Assembly: GCF_021917145.1 (NCBI RefSeq)
Contig: NC_061077.1
Location: forward strand, 11,909,723-11,973,722
Direction of reading: 5' to 3'
Source of the DNA: Hypomesus transpacificus
Taxonomy: Eukaryota > Chordata > Actinopteri > Osmeriformes > Osmeridae
Length of the DNA stretch: 64,000 nt
The notes beneath the pieces are model-generated. The model had not been told where the DNA came from. It saw nothing but the letters and a program-made list of their open reading frames with translations, and ran no database searches. Below are positions 12,501 to 22,282 of this stretch, in pieces (within the stretch, counting starts at the first letter, position 1; each line of letters opens with the position of its first letter). The translations under genes were made by a program, and so were the position numbers.

Positions 12501-12898
12501 TGCTATAAACTTATAGACGTCTGCGCATATTTTAATATAACCTTACGCCGTGTTTCAATGGGCAATGTCAGTGTAAGTCATTCGTGTTCTTTCTGTCTTT
12601 GGAAACAAGTCATACAACTTTATTATATCATTTCACAGCTCGCTACACTGCTAGCGCTCGACCAGCATAGCGTCAGTCAGAAACCCACCTCATCAACAGT
12701 CCGCCTCGGGAGATGCAGCATCCCAAGCAAGAGTTTTAGCTTCACCGGAGGCGATAAACTCGAAAAACATAAACGTATATTGTCGATAACTGATACGGTG
12801 AGGAGTGAAGCAATACTAGAAGGTGCCCACAGTTCGTCCGTTGAACCTAGTTTATTATGAAGCCACAGGCCGGTGTCGCTATCCTTCATCGACGCCAT
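6507..12898 (-). CDS. nelfa: Negative elongation factor subunit A (11 coding exons)
   Basis: NELF-A is the nuclear subunit of the NELF complex that, with DSIF, holds RNA polymerase II in promoter-proximal pausing. Coding exons in transcript order: 12898-12689, 11715-11544, 11184-11023, 10687-10598, 10441-10314, 8474-8405, 8274-8183, 8072-7961, 7734-7427, 7169-7070 and 6691-6507. Phases agree and give about 542 residues (human 528). The N-terminal HDAg-like domain begins MASMKDSDTGLWLHNKLG. The middle holds the near-invariant VKHFQLKRKPKSATLRAELL and a basic stretch AGREAKRRRKTL. The Pro/Thr/Ala-rich linker in exon 9 is fish-specific in sequence. The C-terminus (ALILGFMAGSR, then IQIKLSEHTE and VDTVFEMNY) is almost identical to mammals. 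A Tc1 transposon lies in intron 5 in the same orientation. The gene is head to head with nicol1. Identification is secure. Confidence 0.96.
6729..6920 (-). mobile_element. tRNA-derived SINE with L2-type tail (full length)
   Basis: Read on the minus strand it has the tRNA-like head (A box GGCTGAGCGGTTAGGG, B box GGTTCGATTCC), the body and the tail CGCTCCGGATAAGAGCGTCT followed by a TAAATG-rich end. It lies in nelfa intron 10, in the same sense as the gene. Confidence 0.85.
7235..7259 (+). repeat. Homopolymer G tract (25 G)
   Basis: An uninterrupted run of G following a GA-rich stretch in nelfa intron 9, about 65 bases upstream of the exon 10 acceptor; on the transcript strand it is a C run. 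Its length is likely variable or subject to sequencing error. Confidence 0.9.
8512..10148 (-). mobile_element. Tc1-like DNA transposon, about 1.64 kb
   Basis: The ends are two inverted repeats of 178 bp (8512-8689 and 9971-10148) that read as identical, starting CAGGTCCTTCTCAAAAAATT. A TA dinucleotide flanks each side (8510-8511 and 10149-10150), the expected Tc1/mariner target duplication. A second, inner copy of the ATTAGCATAT motif occurs near 8702 and again inverted near 9922, giving the IR/DR layout with two binding sites per end. It is inserted in nelfa intron 5. Identical ends suggest recent insertion. Confidence 0.95.
8787..9792 (-). pseudogene. Tc1-like transposase, frameshifted
   Basis: The transposase starts with MGKTADLTAVQKAIIDTLKQ and has an N-terminal paired-like helix-turn-helix (EISEQIGCSQSAVSRHL, about residues 33-50). 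The first catalytic Asp is in KVLFSDESK. The second Asp (FFQHDMAPAHSA) and the Glu (SPDLNPIENLWD), with the 34-residue DD34E spacing, are in another frame. The shift falls in a run of six A (plus strand, around 9087-9092) that appears one base too long. Apart from this the frame is open through to the stop at 8787. The copy is therefore probably inactive unless the homopolymer length is a sequencing error. Confidence 0.9.
11199..11263 (+). repeat. GGGGAGAGAGAGGGGTAGA tandem repeat
   Basis: About three and a half copies of a 19-22-bp purine-rich unit in nelfa intron 2, immediately upstream (transcript sense) of the exon 3 acceptor, where it reads as a pyrimidine tract. Confidence 0.7.
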
Positions 12899-13729
12899 CT
12901 TGGAAAAGAAGTGTTGTGAGTTCGGGCATTTTAACAGGCTACCTAAGAAAACATAGCAGGGGCAAGACCCACCCACAAACTACTGATGTGAGAGATGAAA
13001 TAATTCAACATTTAATCTAACATAAACCATAAATTCACTCGGAGTTGTTATAATATATCCCTCAATGATCATTAATGCATATACATGCTGCACATTCGAC
13101 AGGACAGTGTGCCAGACATAACTGTCTGAATGAATATATTTTATTGAAGTTGTGAAAAAGTCGTGTCTTTAGCTGGACTGGGTTTTTTTTGGTGGGGATA
13201 GACTGCCTCAGAGGGTCAATGTGAAGGAAAATGAGCTGTCAATGCAACCTTTAGTTATCAATATGGATGTTTAATTTGTTTTCCAAAACTGCTGATGAAA
13301 CTAGTGCACTTGCAAGAATTGCAATCACTTCCATTGTCATTTCTAAAATATTTTCTCATAATGATTACGGGATTTTTTAAGGAAGAAACGATTGGTCTCA
13401 AATTTACGCATGCGCCTTACGGCAAGTGATACGGAATTCTCCGGAGGTGTGCATCCGACCAGTTTTTGTTCTCCTTAAAATATTGTAAAAGATTGTTAGT
13501 AGCCTGTCTTCATTTATCAAGTATGTGTCATCTTTACGTACCTAACGACTTGTTGTCTTTAACCGAAATGTTGTCTTTGATAACAGCAGACCATAACATT
13601 GCCGTTGCTTTGTTTAGATGTTCGCATTTTTTACTAGAATACATTCAGATGATGTTGATATACGTATTCTGAAACAATAATTCGCTTAACATGTCTGAAT
13701 AACAATGCTTTGTGTCCGCAGGCATCAAT
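12899..13729. promoter_or_regulatory. Shared head-to-head promoter region of nelfa and nicol1
   Basis: The two start codons are 831 bases apart on opposite strands. A splice acceptor (TTTGTGTCCGCAG, ending 13721) just before the nicol1 ATG implies an upstream non-coding nicol1 exon, perhaps near 13400-13500, which narrows the real promoter to about 12900-13450. No TATA box or strong CpG cluster was evident. The same head-to-head order exists for NELFA and C4orf48 in human. Confidence 0.5.
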
Positions 13730-14451
13730 ATGGCATCGATCGGCTATTTGCAAGCGACTATGCTTCTTCTAGCGGTCCAGCTTCTCTGTTATAGGGCAAG
13801 CAATGCCGAGGAGACGGGGACCGTTATACCTGCCGAGAGTAAGTACATTTTAGGCCTTCGTCTGGCCTTGTGAATTTATTGGGGAAAAAAAGAGAAACCA
13901 ATCCAAATAGCCTACTCTAAGATAACGCAGCATAATCCGATTTTGATACAATTCAGGAGTTGGTTAAGATATGTAGGCCTATGTGATATCAAGGCGTCAC
14001 AAAATAAACTGAACAGTGATGTGTCACATTTCATGGGCGTTTGCAGTTGTCCGTTTTGTACACATATAACAATGTTTATGATGACGTGTTCGCTTTAGGC
14101 CGACCCTGTGTGGACTGTCATGCATTTGAATTCATGCAGAGGGCCCTGCAAGACCTGAAGAAGACTGCTTTTAACCTGGATGCCAGGGTAAGTGATAAAT
14201 GCAGCACTTTATTTTATAGGACATCATCTCACATGTGTATACACACAGTCAATCGCTTTATTACCTCTGTCTAAGCTGAAAGTTGGACAAATAATGTTTC
14301 TCTCTGTGTCTTGTCCTCTCTCTTTCTCCCCCTTCTTTATTTATTTATTTCTATCTCTCTCTCTCTCCCTCCCCCCCAGACGGAGACTCTAGTACTACGA
14401 GCTGAAAGGAAGGCCCTATGTGATTGTATGCCCACAAACTCCCTGCGCTGA
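13730..14451 (+). CDS. nicol1: NICOL1 (C4orf48) small secreted protein, 3 coding exons
   Basis: Exons 13730-13838, 14099-14187 and 14380-14451 give 89 residues. Residues 1-26 form a signal peptide (ATMLLLAVQLLC core, likely cut after ASNA). The mature part carries the strongly conserved RPCVDCHAFEFMQRALQDL with Cys40 and Cys43, and a C-terminal ERKALCDC with Cys80 and Cys82, which may pair in disulfides. The mammalian protein, once called a neuropeptide-like C4orf48, is a secreted partner of NELL2 (NELL2-interacting cell ontogeny regulator 1). The ORFs are too short to stand out; the call rests on near identity of the core block and the position beside nelfa. The ATG follows a 5' UTR splice acceptor by 8 bases. 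The fish C-terminal tail MPTNSLR differs from mammals. Confidence 0.93.
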
Positions 14452-15179
14452 GCTGTGTGTGTAAGTGTGTATGTGTGTGTATGTGTTTCTGTCGGTACCT
14501 TTGCCTCTCCAGGTCTCACCCTTCAAGGTTCTTTATCACCACATGACTCGTACTTCACATGAAATATGATGTATTTCGTAATTCTTTCTAAATTGTGAAC
14601 ATAGGCACTTTATTGTTTCTGTTCAAATATAACTTTAGATATTGCAGTGGCTTAATGTGAATATAACAACACTAGAAGAGTCTGACCAACCGCCATTCAC
14701 CCAGTTGTAGAGATGAAGTCTATGTATGTCATGTTTTTATATTGACAAAATCTCACCGCTGTTCAATGTTGTAAAAAAGAGGTTAAGAAATAAGATGCAC
14801 CTTTTTAACTGTTTGACTTCACATCATGTTTCATATCATTGTTTAGAAATCCTATTAAGTAGGACAAATAAGCATACTTATTAAGAGTGTTGCAGGGGTT
14901 TCTAGAGATCACTGAAGTACACAAAGCTGTAGTCGTAAAGCTTAAAATACACCATCTTACGTCTTCAGAATTGTAAGGTTTAGAATATAGAGTGCTTGTA
15001 GGATTCTCTGTAGGGCTGAATTTTATTTGCATGCAGCACCCTAGTCTTAGGCAAATTGTAGGCGCATGCACATTGTCTTGTACCCACAGCAGGCAGGAAG
15101 TCTATTTTGTCTCCGGTCTGCATGACCTATAATACAGATAGATTCATTAAAGAGACATAGATTCATATGAAGCACTATA

Positions 15180-15612
15180 AATAAAAGGGGGTTTGATAGA
15201 TAGGGGTGGGATAGTCAGATGTGTAGCAACATGTACTTAATGGCTGATCACTTTGGTATTTTTCTTGTTGCTTGTTAAGAAGTAGCCTCCTACTTTATAT
15301 GTGAAAATGCTTGTAGAGGCAAACTGTTTGACGGTCATTAAAGTTATTGTTCCATTTGTCTGTATTTTGTGGTATATTATGGAATGGGCTAAACATGAAT
15401 TACTGTCGATCAATCAGGAAAGTTATCTGTTTTTGCCTGTTTAGTTTCACATGATCTGTCAGCCAATAGTAGCTTTCTTTTAATACAGGGAATAGTGTTA
15501 CTGTTTCCATGACTCAAGCAAAACAACCACAAGATAAGGGGTGATGCTTTGGGTATGTGTGAACTCAGAGTTCTGGAGCCCTATTAAACTTACCGGTAGT
15601 ACCTTTAATAAA
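15180..15612 (+). promoter_or_regulatory. nicol1: Candidate poly(A) signals of nicol1
   Basis: AATAAA occurs at 15180-15185 and at 15607-15612, with ATTAAA at 15146-15151. Any could end the nicol1 transcript, giving a 3' UTR of 0.7-1.2 kb. Which one is used cannot be read from sequence. Confidence 0.3.
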
Positions 15613-15619
15613 AGGTATA

Positions 15620-18230
15620 TTTTATCGTTGGTCTAGTCATTGTTTGAAATGAAATAAAATCCCTTCAGTGTCCAACAATGAATGCAATCAATTTAAACCT
15701 CTTCAAGATGTCCTGCACAGAGCCTGGTTTCATTCACTGATATCTTTAACCTGAAATCGCATTATTCATAATGGGGATTACCTCCTACACAATCTGGTGC
15801 AGTTCTTTCCGTGACCACCATGGAGACTCCTAAATCAAGCCAAGACTCCCAACAAGGTCGCTGGGGTGCAGACTGCAGTGGATCGGGAGGCTCTGCAGAG
15901 CAAGTAGGAAATAAATAACTACACCACCGGCAAACAGAAATCAGGGATGTGTGCTGGTCAGGCCGGCTAGGAAGCTTCCTATTTTTTTCTTTCCAGCTTC
16001 CTGTTCTGCTTCAGTGGACAGGAAGAAGACAAACCTGACAGCTGTCATCCCTCTAGCCAGGCAAAGTCAGGAGTAAATGAGGTCATTTCAATTGAACTTA
16101 GTCATCAGTAAAAAAAAACAACAACAAAAAACACCACCTACCTGCACAATCAAAAAGCGCACTTCATAATGTTTTGGAGGTGGTGGGATTTGGATGGACC
16201 CAAGACCGATATCTGGACAGGGCGAGGAGGGATAAACGAAAGTGGCTGAAGAGTGTCTTGCCTGGCAGGGGGAGGAGAAGATTCCAGAAGGTCTTAGTGA
16301 GGGAATCTTTAATGAAACACTGAGAAGAAGGTTCCTGTTCTGCTGAATCACCCAAACAGAAAATATGTCCATATCTCAGCAGGATGGAATATCTTCCTTT
16401 CATCCCTTCTTTTCATCTTCCCTGAGAAAGAAAAGCACAGTTGTTACTGTTTGAAGTTCATTAGCATGGACACAGGCAAGACACCATCCAATAAGATCCA
16501 TGTACTCCTATATCTTCTGTAGGCAGGGTAAGACAGATGTTCAATAATCTTGCCTATTTATAGTTCCTCCAGCTAAATATGCCCTGTAACACGGATAGGA
16601 GGAAATGGTTCCTGATTCATTTGACAAATTAAATATGATCTGCACCTGGATATGGGTATAGCTCAGTGGTAGAGCATTTGACTGCAGATCCAAAGGTCCC
16701 AGATTCCAATGCGTTGGGCCAAAGATTCAGGACCAAGGACAGGGCACGCTACCGCTCCCACCGTTGCTATGACGAGGGTGGCATCAGCCCCATTTCTGTT
16801 GCTTTGTGTTGAGTCCTTAAGTTTCATTATCGCCCCTCTGGACTCAACAGGCAAATTACATCCACCCCGTTTTCCCAACACACACACATACATGCTTTAG
16901 GCCAGATTGGTCATAAAATAATAGAATATAATGTATAGACTGTCATAGAATGAATAAAATATAAATATCAATTATTATTTATCATAATGTATGATGGTAT
17001 TTTTCATTTTCCTTCTTGTTGAACTTTATTTTCATTTCGGTATGCTAAACACACCACATGTTAAAATGCTTAACCCCATATCCACAAACAAAATTCAGAA
17101 GAACATGTTTTGTTTCGCGTATGTTTACAAGCCGAGGTCTCCCGCTGAGTCACCCCCGAAGCTTACTGAATGACACGGTGTTTAATAGTAGCAGCTTTAC
17201 TATTGGCTGATGTGTGATTCACAGATACCATAGAAAAATCTATAATGTTCGTCACTGCACGCTGATCATTTATTATTGCTTTAAACAGTCAAGATTATGA
17301 ATGGCTTTTGAAGTATAGTTGATACAGGATTATGGTCCAGGCTCTTCCTTTACACAACGGGTAAAACTAGTCTACTAACAATGGGGAAGAAGTGAACAAA
17401 ACTGTCTCCTGTTCCAGTTAAAAACTTACTTTATTGTGTGACTCAACTCTACAACCGTCTTTACGGTCCCATAGCTGTGGCCACGAGAGGGAGATAGGGG
17501 ATTGTCATGAATGTGTGCATGTGAATGCCTATGATCTAACGCTATACTGTTTCTCAATTCCTCAAATATTTCAACTCTTCACTCTGCTTATCCTTTGAAC
17601 TTAAAAACCAATTCCTGAAATGGAAGTTTAATGTTACGAGATGCAAACAACTGCAGCTTCGAAAAACTAACAAACTCAAATACTATTTGATTCAGATATG
17701 CTATCAAACATCAAATCCAGCGCATTTTAATCAAGTGTCTATTTTCACGACCCCCCGAAAAGCTGAGCTGCGCAATGGTCATTTTTGGCTGCAGGGAAAA
17801 TAGCGGGACAAACTAAACAGGCTTGGGGTTTATGGTTGGCGGGGATATAATCCTTGTATGCATTGAGAATGTCCTTTCTCGTGCGGTGTAGCGTCTTTTA
17901 ACGTTAACAGATTCTTCCTTCTGGATAGTGACGAGGTAAGGAGGATGAGGAGATGGGGAAAGCCAGGGAGGCTGCACTGCAGTGCAGTAGAGCTGTCACT
18001 CAACAGACAAGCAAACTGCCAGACCTACCCGAATCATTGTCCCTGCAAAATATATATTTCATAACACAAACGTATGCTCTCACGATGGGCGACGCATCCT
18101 GTTGTCAAAAGGCACTAATTTTACACCGCTCGATTGGCATGCATGTTTGGGGGGGGGGGGGGGTGGGTGGTGGTGGGATGGTGCTACTACCTGTTAAGCC
18201 TCATCCTGACACGCACTAGCACCCCCCTCC
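15620..18230. other. Intergenic region between nicol1 and nat8l
   Basis: Moderately AT-rich unique sequence with no coding exon I can support. It holds the tRNA-Cys-like relic described separately and a G run at 18149-18161. Short open frames here have no recognisable content. Confidence 0.5.
16652..16712 (+). pseudogene. tRNA-Cys(GCA)-like relic
   Basis: GGGTATAGCTCAGTGGTAGA followed by GCATTTGACTGCAGATC matches the 5' half of a eukaryotic tRNA-Cys, with an intact A box, D arm and anticodon GCA at 16684-16686. The T arm (GGTCCCAGATTCCAATG) is mutated from GGTTCAAATCC, and the acceptor 3' strand is not seen. It is either a decayed tRNA gene or the head of an old tRNA-Cys-derived SINE. Confidence 0.7.
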
Positions 18231-18299
18231 CAGTTTTAGCGTTTAAGAATAATTCCAGAAGAATGTTCCAAGTTCAGAGACGCCTCTCTCGGGTAGCTC

Positions 18300-18553
18300 T
18301 AACCCAATCAGATTCGCGCGGTGGAGCGGCCAAGCCAATCTCTGCAGTGCATGGACCACCCAACCCCTGAATCTGAATCCGACCGTTCTGTCGCATTATA
18401 TATTGTGCTTGAAATACGCCGGCAAGTCTTGGTCGTGAGTAGTGCTCAGGGTTGCCGCAGAACACCGGTCTTTTTTCTTTCACTATTTCAAACGCATCAT
18501 CCCACCGTTTCTTTCCTCTTTCCAAGTTCAGTTTTTGTTTTTAGGTCAGTTGC
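18300..18553 (+). promoter_or_regulatory. nat8l: nat8l core promoter and 5' UTR
   Basis: Two CCAAT boxes (18304-18308 and 18335-18339) precede a TATA-like TTATATATT at 18396-18404. The distance from TATA to the ATG at 18554 is about 150 bases, so initiation near 18425-18435 would give a 5' UTR of about 120 bases. The arrangement CCAAT-CCAAT-TATA with normal spacing is persuasive, but no experiment is available. Confidence 0.55.
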
Positions 18554-21500
18554 ATGCATTGTTCGTCTCCAAAAATGGTTTGCGAGACTAAAATTGTTGC
18601 TGACGAACATGATGCGATACCTGGGACCAAAAAAGATATGATCGTTTCTTCCTCACAGATGTGGACTTCTTCCACACCTGCACTAAACCCTCACGAGGAG
18701 AAGGATGTGAGAAAAGATAAGGTTTTTATCCGTGAGTTTGAGCGCACGGACCATGTGGAAGTGCGGCGAATCTTTTATGAAGGCATTATGGAGAGGATAC
18801 CTAATACTGCATTTCGGGGACTTAAACAGCAAACAGAAACCCAGTTCATATACGTTGTTCTTACATGTGAGTAATTCCGCCCGAACACAAAATAGGCTAT
18901 TTAATTGTATGTTAATTGATTCATTTAGCTTTTCGGGGTTAAGCATCGTCATTTATGTCATGTCCGTTAGAAATGATGCCTATTACTTTTGTGCATTGTA
19001 TTAAGTTTATAAATAACACTGCAGTCCTAATTCTGTCAACGAATTAAGTTAAGTATCAATAACACGTCGTTCCCCCCTTTTGCTTCGAAACCGGCACGTA
19101 GCTCATGCAACACAAAGACTTGGACAAAAAGGCATGCTGCATGAGGTATACAGACGGCAGTCCCGGCTGCACATGATAGTACGTTGGCCACGGACGCACG
19201 ATGCTATGAATGAATGAAATCGACGATGGCCCATAGTGTGCGTGTGTGTGAACGCGCGCGTGTGTGTGTTTGTGTATATGTGTGCCTGGGCGCGCTTATG
19301 CGTCTCCCTCCTTCCCATATCATACACTGACAGCTTTCCGCCTAATGCACGGCAGGGGATGCGGCGGAACCATGCTTGTGCAGTCAAGGCTTTGTTCATA
19401 ACCACAGCCTCATCATTTTATTATAATCTCCAAAATCTTACATTTCTATGCTTGAAACTTGAAACCACAGACCTGCATACTTGAGAATGAATCACAATGA
19501 AATTACTCACTAAAAGCACTAGCCTACATGATTTCCGAATCAAATTTCATTTCTTCGCCCCATTGCCATCTCAGTGTAAATCATTTAAAAACCTCACTTC
19601 CACTGCTGGAATGTTTTGTTGATCCTGCATATGTCACATGGTAAGTATCACTGACAGGACAGCGTATGGGCTACGTAAAAAATAAAAAAACGGTCACAGG
19701 CTTGCTAGGTGTGCTCGTGTAGTTATTGCTGTGTTCCAGATCAGAGGAGCATTGCACAACGAGGTGCTAGGAAATAATAGAGGTGCTCAGAACTCTCATA
19801 AAATTTTGAGGCATCACTTCTTCATGCACAATCGGTTCAATGAACAGGATGCACGCACCGACATTTCTCCTTGGTCATATCACACCTTATCACAAGCGTA
19901 TGCCAACAGAACAGCGATTCATAATCGATTGAAATGATTGATGTATTGGCCTTATAATCAGAGCTATAATAAACAGTTAAAATTTGAATGTTATTCAGTG
20001 TGTTGTTTCCTTGTCCCTGTCACTGTTCTGTTGACGTTGGGCTTATTTCCGCCGAAAATCAACATATGATTCTCTTTTCTGACAGGTGTCGTTTATTTTT
20101 CTTCCTTATCTCCATAGTAATGTGCTTTGTTGTGACCCAGTCCTTGGCGCTGACCTGCTGTGCGCCGATCATTCTCATGGGCGCGCGTTATTACTACAGT
20201 AGGAAAGTCATCCTCAACTATCTGGATTACGCGCTCCAAACTGACATGGCGGACATCGAGGCATATTACATGAAACCTACAGGTAAGACGGGTGGATTGG
20301 AACTCTGACTAAATAGAGGGAACCTATCCCATAGTTGTAGCGTGTGTGTTGTCTCTGTCCACAGGTGATGCTTAACTTCTGGTATGTCTCTTCAGGTGAG
20401 GACAGGAACAACGCTCAATAAAAGTAAACATTGCAAATACGCATGCGCTCTGACTGACAGACAGACGCGCTACGCACACACGCACACAGTAACCTAGACC
20501 TGTACAGCTATTAGTTCAATGGGGTTCTGCATAGGCAAGCTTATAAAATATGCAAGACAGGCATCTCCGATTGGTTACAAAGGGAGCATGTGGACCTATT
20601 GATTGGCTGGAGGAAAACTGCTGATACAGACACTCCTTGCACAGCTTAGAGAGGCAGACTAGCCCCATTTCCTCAACTGCAGGCTCTAATTAGAAAATCA
20701 ATCCCTTTCTCATGCCTCAAAACATTTCCATTTGGAGGCAGACTGTGACCACATTTTCTGTCCGGATGATGTCACACGAGCATTCGTCACACACACACGC
20801 ACGCACACGCACACGCACACACATACACACCCACACACACACACACACATGTCGTACAGAGGTATGTTTGCCACTGTTGGCTAGTCACAGCAGGTACAAG
20901 ACAGATGTGTGCTTAGTCTCCAAAATCATTGATTTGCCTCTCTGTCTCAATTTAGCCTAACATTATTTCATTTCCTTCAACGAGCGAGTGTGTGTGTGTG
21001 TGTCCGTATGTCCGTGTGTCCGTGTGTCCGTGGTGTCTCTGTACCCAAGTCAGAGTGAGTCACATAGAGCCAGTGAGTCACATAGAGCCAGTGAGTCACA
21101 TAGAGCCAGTGAGTCCCAAGTTACAGTGAGTCACATAGAGCCAGTGAGTCACATAGAGCCAGTGAGTCACATAGAGCCAGTGAGTCCCAAGTTACAGTGA
21201 GTCACATAGAGCCAGTGAGTCCCAAGTTACAGTGAGTCACATAGAGCCAGTGAGTCCCAAGTCACAGTGAGTCACATAGAGCCAGTGAGTCCCAAGTTAC
21301 AGTGAGTCACATAGAGCCAGTGAGTCCCAAGTCACAGTGAGTCACATAGAGCCAGTGAGTCCCAAGTCACAGTGAGTCACATAGAGCCAGTGAGTCCCAA
21401 GTCACAGTGAGTCACATAGAGCCAGTGAGTCCCAAGTCACAGTGAGTCACATAGAGCCAGTGAGTCACATAGAGCCAGTGAGTCACATAGAGCCAGTGAG

Positions 21501-22232
21501 TCAGGGTGCTAGGAGCAGTCATCAGAGACTAACTACATTACAACAGATGAGGGGAGTGTGTTAGTGTTACAAGCGGGGCAACACTGGGGCGGGAGATGAC
21601 CGATCAATACCCTTATCTCCCTTGTGTGTGTGTGTGCATACCTGGTAATCACTTGTCCCTCTGTCCCTTGAAGCCAGCTGTCACCTCAGTGTGCATGTGA
21701 GTGTGCATGTGTGTGGGTGTGTGTGAGTGCACAGGGACAAAGAGACTAGGGGGGCAGAGTTTCAATAAGCTAGACCCGCCCCCTGACACTATCAGCCAAC
21801 CAATGAGGACAGGGAACCAATCAATCAACCCACCAATCAATAGATACAACCCATGCAGTGTGTTAATGACTCTGTCTTAAACTGTAACAGGTTTTCTGCA
21901 TCGTCTTCTGTGAAAACACTCAAACGTTTGGCAAGTTAAGCTTCAATTTTGTGAAGGGGTGAGGGTCAGGACTAGGGTCAGACGGAGGGAGAGAACAGGG
22001 AAGTCTGAGAGAGAGTGCGCGAATGTGTGTGTGTGTGTGTGTGTGCGTGTGTGTATTACCTGAGGTCAGTCCCGGTCCCATGCAGAGCAGCCAGTCCCCG
22101 TCTAGACATGCCAGGGAGCGTGTGAGCTCACATTCTGCGGGGATGGAGAGAGAGCATAGGAAAAAAGACAGCTGGAGGGAGGGAGGGAGAGAGGGAGAGA
22201 GGGAGAGGGAGAAAGAGAGGGAGAGAGAGAGG

Positions 22233-22282
<50 letters not shown>

